Source: JBFMFE01 sp040752295
Lineage (GTDB): Bacteria > UBP15 > UBA6099 > JBFMBQ01
DNA: 12,286 nt
Reading direction: 5' to 3'
NCBI GenBank assembly: GCA_040752295.1
Contig: JBFMFE010000283.1
Span: 1-12,286, forward strand
The translations under genes and the position numbers were made by a program. Of the stretch, positions 7,474 through 12,286 are shown one piece after another (position 1 is the first letter of the stretch; each line of letters starts with the position of its first letter). The notes below the pieces were generated by a model. That model made no database searches. It saw only the letters and a list, made by a program, of their open reading frames with translations, and had not been told where the DNA came from.

Positions 7474-7491
7474 ATAGTCTCAATAGTCTCA
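7474..7491. repeat. Tandem 9-base duplication
   Basis: ATAGTCTCA occurs twice head to tail. It is the second exact 9-base tandem in the AT-richer region (the other is at 6239-6256). The sequences differ. Confidence 0.5.
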
Positions 7492-7586
7492 CAGGCACTT
7501 TGTTCCCGGCTCGTTTTACATGGCATGGGAATTGCTCATTATTCTATTGTTTGAGTAACGTTTGTAAATAATGTAATGTATAATAA

Positions 7587-7910
7587 ATGATGAAGAAATT
7601 AACGTTAGCTTCAACTGCTTCGTTCATCATCGCCAAAGCCGTAGCCTTTGCCGACGTCCCACTGCTCATGAGCTGCGAGGGGCGCGTTACCGACACCAAC
7701 GGCGTCCCCATCGCCGACGGCAGCTGCAACATGACCTTCGGACTCTTCGCAACCGATACCGCGGGAGTCGAAGCGTGGACCGAAACCCAGAGCGGCGTCC
7801 CCGTGGAAAACGGGCTTTTCAGCGTCAACATCGTCTCAACGTTCGGGGATAATTTCGCAAAAAGAAATGTAGGAGAGAAAAATGAAAATGCGAGACAAAC
7901 CGATTTTTAG
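7587..7910 (+). CDS. Truncated exported protein: N-terminal domain only, possible gene remnant
   Basis: The frame encodes 107 residues: a signal peptide (MMKKLTLASTASFIIAKAVAFA, probably cut near residue 22) and then VPLLMSCEGRVTDTNGVPIADGSCNMTFGLFATDTAG and WTETQSGVPVENGLFSVNIVSTFGDN. This is the start of a widespread beta-rich domain of large exported proteins in candidate phyla. From memory, homologues continue well past the FGDN point with a block ending in 'SPRQ...PYA'. Here the sequence departs after about residue 89 into a lysine- and asparagine-rich tail and stops at TAG 7908-7910, inside the next gene (29-base overlap). No ribosome site precedes ATG 7587 (ATG 7590 is equally possible). 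I read it as a 3'-truncated gene whose end was replaced by the start of the next one. A short functional secreted protein remains possible. Confidence 0.6.
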   Translation: MMKKLTLASTASFIIAKAVAFADVPLLMSCEGRVTDTNGVPIADGSCNMTFGLFATDTAGVEAWTETQSGVPVENGLFSVNIVSTFGDNFAKRNVGEKNENARQTDF

Positions 7911-10900
7911 AAGATTGGGCGGGCGTCTCATTGTAATGTTGCTGGTGGGAATATTTCTTATCTGTTCCCTGCCCAATCTGGCGGCGGACGAGATAAAGTG
8001 GGACGTATCGGACGGAGGCGGCGGAAAGAGCACGAACTCGAACGTCCTCCACGATTCCATCGCACAGGTCGCTTCACAAAAGAGTACAACTGGAAACGTC
8101 TTATGGTCCGGATATATTATTTCTCTGCCGCTCCCTCCGAGCGCTGATTGCCAGGACGCGGGCGGCAGCTGCGATACCGTCAATTGGAAAAATTATACAA
8201 ACCACACGTTCAGAAACGCTGCCTGTGCCGTTAGTGAAGCCCTTCCCTGCGATTTTTACAAGGGCGCTACGCAGTATTACAGGTATATCTGGAAAAACAC
8301 GGGGACCTCATGCACCAATGCGGAAATTTCAGGCGGGAGCACATGGAGCAACTACGCCTACCTTTGTCCGGGCGGAGCATGCACCCAAACCGGCACATCC
8401 ATGACCCTGACGGCTTCTTCCGATGGAGAATGGTACCTTTGCCTCAGAAGTTATAACGGCTGCAACCCCGCGCCATGCACACCTTACATCGGCGGAGACG
8501 TTGTTTACGGTCCTTTCAAACGCGAATTTACGGCGCCGACGGCGGGAACCGTCACCCCTTCCAACGTCACGTATTTGACAACACACGTTGACAGTCCCTT
8601 CGACCTCACCACCGGCTTCACCGACTCCGGCGCAAACAGCTCCGGAGTCGCAAGCTGCGAATACACGTTAAACGGCTTGACCTGGAACGCCGCCGCATGG
8701 GGCGGCGTCAACTGCACCGCCAGCCCGACGTGCGCCGACGGACAGGCGCTCACGCTCAACATGCGCGCCACCGACAACGCCGGCAACGTCGGCACCGCGA
8801 CCGCCGTCGCTACCTACTCCTGCGACACCGTCGCCCCCACCATGTACTCCGTCGCCCCGGCAGCCCTCACATACTCCTCCACCGCCGTCACGAGCGGCGC
8901 CACCTCCTGCAACGACGACGGCGGTCTCGCCAACTCCGGTCTCAAAACCTCCGGCGCATACGACGTTCAGTACTGCGACAGCGGCACCACCTCCGGCAAC
9001 TGCACCGCCGCCTCCGTCTGGCTCGACAACAACCCCGTCGGCTACTCCACAACCAACACCGAGTCCTTCACCGGAACCGATGGACGCTACTACAGCTTCC
9101 GCGCAAGGTGCAAGGACAACGTGGACAACGTCGCCTCCTGGATATACTCGCCAAACTACATCCTCGTTGACGGCGCCGCTCCGACGGCGGGAACCGTCAC
9201 ACCCGCAAGCACAGACAGCGGAACCCACGTTGACGCCACTTTCAACCTCAGCACTACCTTCTCCGACGGAACCGGCTCCGGCGTCGCCTCCTGCCAGTAC
9301 TGCAAGAGCATTGACGGCATCTGCGACACCGAGTGGGCAGCCGGCACATGGAGCGCCGGCACCTGCTCCGTGAACGGGATTACCTGCACCGACGGGCAGG
9401 CGCTCACACTCAACATGCGCGCAACCGACAACGTCGGCTACACCGGCACGGCGACAGCCGTCGGGCGCACATGCGACACCGTAGCACCCGCAACAACCGA
9501 CAACTGGACCGACAACTGGACCAACGTCAGCCCCGTCAACATCACGCTCTCCCCAAGCGACGGACGCTCAGGCGTGCAGGCGACCTACTACTGCATAGAC
9601 ACACTCAACACCTGCTCCCCCACAACGTTGGGCACAGCGCCCTCCGTCACATGCGCCGCCGGCAGCGTCTGCACACAGTACGTCCGCTACTACAGCATTG
9701 ACAACGTCAACAACGCTGAATCTCCCGTCAATTCTAAACAGGTCCGTCAGGACAGGACCAACCCCGCCGGCGGAAGCATCCTCTACACCGGCGGGTGGTA
9801 CCTCACCACGCTTTCCGTGACAATGACCCTCGCCTCAGGCGCCGACACCGGCTCGGGCATCGCGGGCGTCCAGGTACAGAGGCGCTCCGCCGCCTTCAAC
9901 GCGGGAACACCCGACTGCGGCGCCTTCGGCGTGTGGGGCAACGTCGGAACGCAGTTGATATCCGACGTCTCGTACACTGACAACACAATACTCGACGGCA
10001 ACTGCTACCAGTACCGCTACAACGTCACCGACAACACGGGCAACGTAACGACCTACTGCACGGACGGCACCGCGTGCGCCGCCCCGAACACCGTGAAAGC
10101 CGACACACGCGGCGCATACCTCCAGGTCAACGTCATTGACGCCTACGCCGGCGACGACCCCGACGGCGTGCTCAAGCCCGACGGCGCACAGATTGAGCGC
10201 GTTTACGTCCGCGTGTACGGCGCCGACGACGCCGTCAAGTCCAACAGCGGCGCTCAGGTCACCGTCACACTCGGCGGCGGCGCCGCCGCCGCGGGCACCG
10301 TCATAAGCGCCACCAGCCTCGGCGCTCCCACCGCCACCGGCACCGCGTCCATCACGGGAAACCTCGTAAACGGCGAAGCCTACGTGGACGTCACCGCGAC
10401 TGCCGCCGCCACCGCCGCCGTCACCGTCACCGCCGCCCCAACCGGTCTCGCCATGACCGAAATAAGCGGTAGAAACCAGGTGGACACCATAATCGTGGCG
10501 GGCGACACGACGGCTGATATCGGCGTAAAGGGAATAGGCACGGTTTACGACACCGCCTCCGCTTCCCGCATCGTTCACAACCCCGTCTGGAGCCACGCCG
10601 GCGACAAGGTCGCCTACCTCGCCTGCACCAACGTCAGCTGCGACGACTGGAACGTTTACGTCTCCGCCTACAGCGGCGGCGCGTGGGCAACGGCGACACG
10701 CGTCACGTCCGACGTAATGGACGTCAAAGCTTTCTCCCGAATCACCTGGTCCACAGACGACACGTACATCATATTCACCGCACAGGACGCCGCACAAAGC
10801 CCCCCTGACAACGAACTCGCCGCGGTTGTGGCAAGCGGCGCGGACAACGCAAAGACACTCGCTCAGCTCGACGCCGAAGACAAGCTCCTCACACACACCA

Positions 10901-12286
10901 TGCGCAAGTGGATGGACCCCGACTTCGCCAGAAGCTCCTGCGTCAGCGGCTACCAGGGCCGCATGTTGGCGTCCGTGTCCAGGTTCCAGGGCATCAAAAT
11001 CGTCATGCTCAGCGGAACCGCCAACTCCCTCGGCCTCTTCGAGGAGGGCGTCTCAACCATCACCACCGTCATTGACCTCACCGGGCATACCCTCGCCGCC
11101 GCCATGAACCCGCGCTGGTCCCCCGACTGCTCAAAGATCGTCTTCAGCTACTGGGACAACTCGGCAAACTGGACCGCCGCGCGCATCGGCATATACGTCC
11201 TCAACCTCACCGATACCTCCTTTGACCTCGACACCTGGAGCGGCGCGACCGTCACCACCATCACCGACGCCGCCATAACCAAAATCCACGAGTGCCACAA
11301 CACCTACGGCTGCGCCAACGGTCCCGCCTTCTACCCCTCCTTCAGCGCCGACGGCACGATGGTCTCATACATGGCTTCAACGGCGTTCAACGACATAACT
11401 AAACTCATCGGGCAGGACGACGTCGTCACGCAGTTCTACTCGGGTACCAACCTCGACAACTACCTCGAATACATATTCGACCAGCCCACGTACGCACCAC
11501 AGCTCATCGGCGAAAGCGCGAACAACGAAACCAGCCTCGTACAGTGCATCGGCGCAAGCTGCCCCGTCTCCGCAGTCGGCAAACCCTTCGTCTACGTCAC
11601 ACAGAAATCCGGCTCAACCGAAGGCGACCTCCAGATGCTCACACTCGACAACGAAAGCACGATCAGAACGTCCGGCGGACTCCTCTTTTACAAGGGCGCC
11701 GTCGCCGCCGTCTTCCCCGCCGGCGCCGTGAACTCCGAAACCCTGATTCAGGTCAGCGACCCCGGCGCGCCCGCAGCCGGCGCCTGCGGCGGCTACAACG
11801 TGGACTGCCAGGACCTCCTCGTCAGCACCGGCGAGGCGCGCGAGTTCTACCCGACCGGAATTGACTTCAACAAGGACGTCCGGCTGATCTTCCACTACAA
11901 CGACGTGGACAACGACGGCATCGTGGACAGCACCTCCTATGACGAGAACAAGCTGTACGTCTATTACTGGTGCGACACCGGCGCGAACGCAAGGATAGGC
12001 TGCACCGAGAACACCTGGGTCAAGCTCGACGGAGTCATTGACAAGGACAACAACTACATCGTCGTCGCCACCAACCACTTCTCCCTCTACGACGTCAAGG
12101 CGCTCACCCGCGGCAGGATCGCCCCCCAGACGGTTGACCCGATCATACTCGTCAACCCCCACACCTTCCCGAACCCGAGGCGCCCCGGCGACGGCGACGT
12201 CAACTTCGGCGTGGACAACGACGCAACCCAGGTCGCCGGCTTCACCGGCGCGACCATCTCCATACGCATATACGACCTGCGCGGCA
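7882..12286 (+). CDS. Very large exported multidomain surface protein (3' end outside window)
   Basis: From ATG 7882 the frame has no stop to the edge (1468 codons). AGGAG lies six bases upstream and an in-frame TAG at 7870 closes the frame behind it. A signal peptide (hydrophobic residues 16-33, cut near A35) is followed by a segment with GGGGKSTNSNVLHDSIAQVA, a motif known from exported proteins of candidate lineages. Cysteine-rich Ig-like modules follow: APTAGTVTP starts at 218 and 433, CDTVAP at 314 and 531, and GQALTLNMRATDN appears twice. Residues about 743-855 are Ala/Thr/Val-rich and invasin-like. PD40/TolB-type propeller repeats show as NPVWSHAGDKVAYL (900), ITWSTDDTYIIF (954), NPRWSPDCSKIVF (1076) and YPSFSADGTMVSY (1151). 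About 1274-1400 resembles a ZU5-like region with a calcium-type loop DVDNDGIVD (1341-1349). FPNPRRPGDGDVNF (1429 on) begins a FlgD/T9SS-like C-terminal domain. It is probably displayed or secreted; adhesion or a binding role is inference. Confidence 0.9.
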   Translation, partial: MKMRDKPIFRRLGGRLIVMLLVGIFLICSLPNLAADEIKWDVSDGGGGKSTNSNVLHDSIAQVASQKSTTGNVLWSGYIISLPLPPSADCQDAGGSCDTVNWKNYTNHTFRNAACAVSEALPCDFYKGATQYYRYIWKNTGTSCTNAEISGGSTWSNYAYLCPGGACTQTGTSMTLTASSDGEWYLCLRSYNGCNPAPCTPYIGGDVVYGPFKREFTAPTAGTVTPSNVTYLTTHVDSPFDLTTGFTDSGANSSGVASCEYTLNGLTWNAAAWGGVNCTASPTCADGQALTLNMRATDNAGNVGTATAVATYSCDTVAPTMYSVAPAALTYSSTAVTSGATSCNDDGGLANSGLKTSGAYDVQYCDSGTTSGNCTAASVWLDNNPVGYSTTNTESFTGTDGRYYSFRARCKDNVDNVASWIYSPNYILVDGAAPTAGTVTPASTDSGTHVDATFNLSTTFSDGTGSGVASCQYCKSIDGICDTEWAAGTWSAGTCSVNGITCTDGQALTLNMRATDNVGYTGTATAVGRTCDTVAPATTDNWTDNWTNVSPVNITLSPSDGRSGVQATYYCIDTLNTCSPTTLGTAPSVTCAAGSVCTQYVRYYSIDNVNNAESPVNSKQVRQDRTNPAGGSILYTGGWYLTTLSVTMTLASGADTGSGIAGVQVQRRSAAFNAGTPDCGAFGVWGNVGTQLISDVSYTDNTILDGNCYQYRYNVTDNTGNVTTYCTDGTACAAPNTVKADTRGAYLQVNVIDAYAGDDPDGVLKPDGAQIERVYVRVYGADDAVKSNSGAQVTVTLGGGAAAAGTVISATSLGAPTATGTASITGNLVNGEAYVDVTATAAATAAVTVTAAPTGLAMTEISGRNQVDTIIVAGDTTADIGVKGIGTVYDTASASRIVHNPVWSHAGDKVAYLACTNVSCDDWNVYVSAYSGGAWATATRVTSDVMDVKAFSRITWSTDDTYIIFTAQDAAQSPPDNELAAVVASGADNAKTLAQLDAEDKLLTHTMRKWMDPDFARSSCVSGYQGRMLASVSRFQGIKIVMLSGTANSLGLFEEGVSTITTVIDLTGHTLAAAMNPRWSPDCSKIVFSYWDNSANWTAARIGIYVLNLTDTSFDLDTWSGATVTTITDAAITKIHECHNTYGCANGPAFYPSFSADGTMVSYMASTAFNDITKLIGQDDVVTQFYSGTNLDNYLEYIFDQPTYAPQLIGESANNETSLVQCIGASCPVSAVGKPFVYVTQKSGSTEGDLQMLTLDNESTIRTSGGLLFYKGAVAAVFPAGAVNSETLIQVSDPGAPAAGACGGYNVDCQDLLVSTGEAREFYPTGIDFNKDVRLIFHYNDVDNDGIVDSTSYDENKLYVYYWCDTGANARIGCTENTWVKLDGVIDKDNNYIVVATNHFSLYDVKALTRGRIAPQTVDPIILVNPHTFPNPRRPGDGDVNFGVDNDATQVAGFTGATISIRIYDLRG
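8536..9480 (+). repeat. Duplicated Ig-like module within the large gene
   Basis: The 20-mer starting CCGACGGCGGGAACC is identical at 8536-8555 and 9181-9200. Near-identical tracts follow at about 8738-8776 and 9391-9429, encoding GQALTLNMRATDN. Each copy ends in CDTVAP (8821 and 9472). The repeat unit spans about 645 bases (215 residues), made of two Ig-like modules. Divergence between the anchors suggests an old duplication kept in patches. Confidence 0.75.

Larger units (their letters stand above)
7147..7586. other. 440-base non-coding stretch
   Basis: No convincing gene is visible on either strand. The minus-strand frame across 7277-7498 (73 codons, Arg/Ser-rich) lacks a ribosome site and recognisable features. 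The stretch holds the terminator-like palindrome, a 12-base perfect palindrome TAACTGCAGTTA (7284-7295), a small GC-rich hairpin (7367-7389) and a tandem 9-mer (7474-7491). A TATAAT occurs at 7579-7584, but it abuts the next ATG and has no -35 at proper spacing. The mix of AT-rich and GC-rich patches looks like a junction of DNA with different histories. Confidence 0.6.

Noticed and set aside
7579..7592. TATAAT next to ATG as a promoter for a leaderless transcript
   Set aside because: The only TTGA-like -35 (7551) is about 22 bases away, and the predicted start falls inside the start codon. AT-rich chance is more likely.
7840..7911. Programmed frameshift fusing the 7587 gene to the large gene
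   Set aside because: The frame of the large gene is closed by TAG at 7870, upstream of its own ribosome site, signal peptide and ATG, so the two are separate translation units.
8668..10896. Long Gly/Val-rich minus-strand frames (8668-9228, 9835-10896)
   Set aside because: They are antisense shadows of the large surface-protein gene, whose + strand frame shows coherent repeated domains throughout.
1..12286. CRISPR array, insertion sequence, phage or defence system
   Set aside because: No regularly spaced repeats, transposase, integrase, nuclease-effector or toxin-antitoxin-like genes were seen.

Overview
The window reads as a piece of chromosome from an uncultivated, probably diderm bacterium. 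The coding DNA is GC-rich with a strong preference for C in third codon positions. The large exported protein at the right end combines features I associate with surface proteins of candidate lineages such as Elusimicrobiota, Omnitrophota or Aureabacteria: a 'PLLMS.EGRVTDTNGVPIADGS' type secretion domain next door, Ig-like modules, a TolB-like propeller and a FlgD/T9SS-like tail. The lineage is an inference with low confidence.

Left part (1-2978, + strand): the 3' end of an asparagine synthetase B-type amidotransferase gene, then two GT4-family glycosyltransferase genes. Each junction is a 4-base ATGA overlap, so this is a translationally coupled operon, most likely for a surface polysaccharide. 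Next comes a lone glpX (class II fructose-1,6-bisphosphatase) with its own strong extended -10 promoter, convergent with uvrB (nucleotide excision repair) on the minus strand.

Middle (6133-7586): a stretch of much lower GC whose only convincing gene encodes a secreted protein with a twin CX3C cysteine motif and a carboxypeptidase-regulatory-like beta-sandwich. The strand skew reverses here: the + strand is C-rich on both sides but purine-rich in this gene. It looks like inserted or transferred DNA. It also holds short tandem duplications, small palindromes and a promoter with an embedded dyad.

Right part (7587-12286): a short gene carrying only the N-terminal part of a common exported-protein domain and then breaking off. 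It overlaps a very large gene that starts at 7882 and runs without a stop to the window edge (1468 codons so far). The large protein has a signal peptide, cysteine-rich repeated Ig-like modules, an invasin-like segment, TolB/PD40 propeller repeats, a calcium-loop region and the start of a FlgD/T9SS-like C-terminal domain. It is probably a cell-surface or secreted protein.

A sequence-wide oddity is that I could find no GTCGAC, ATCGAC or GTCGAT anywhere, although CTCGAC and TTCGAC are common. Val-Asp and Ile-Asp pairs are written GTTGAC/GTGGAC and ATTGAC/ATAGAC instead. This hints at restriction-site avoidance or at decay of a methylated motif.
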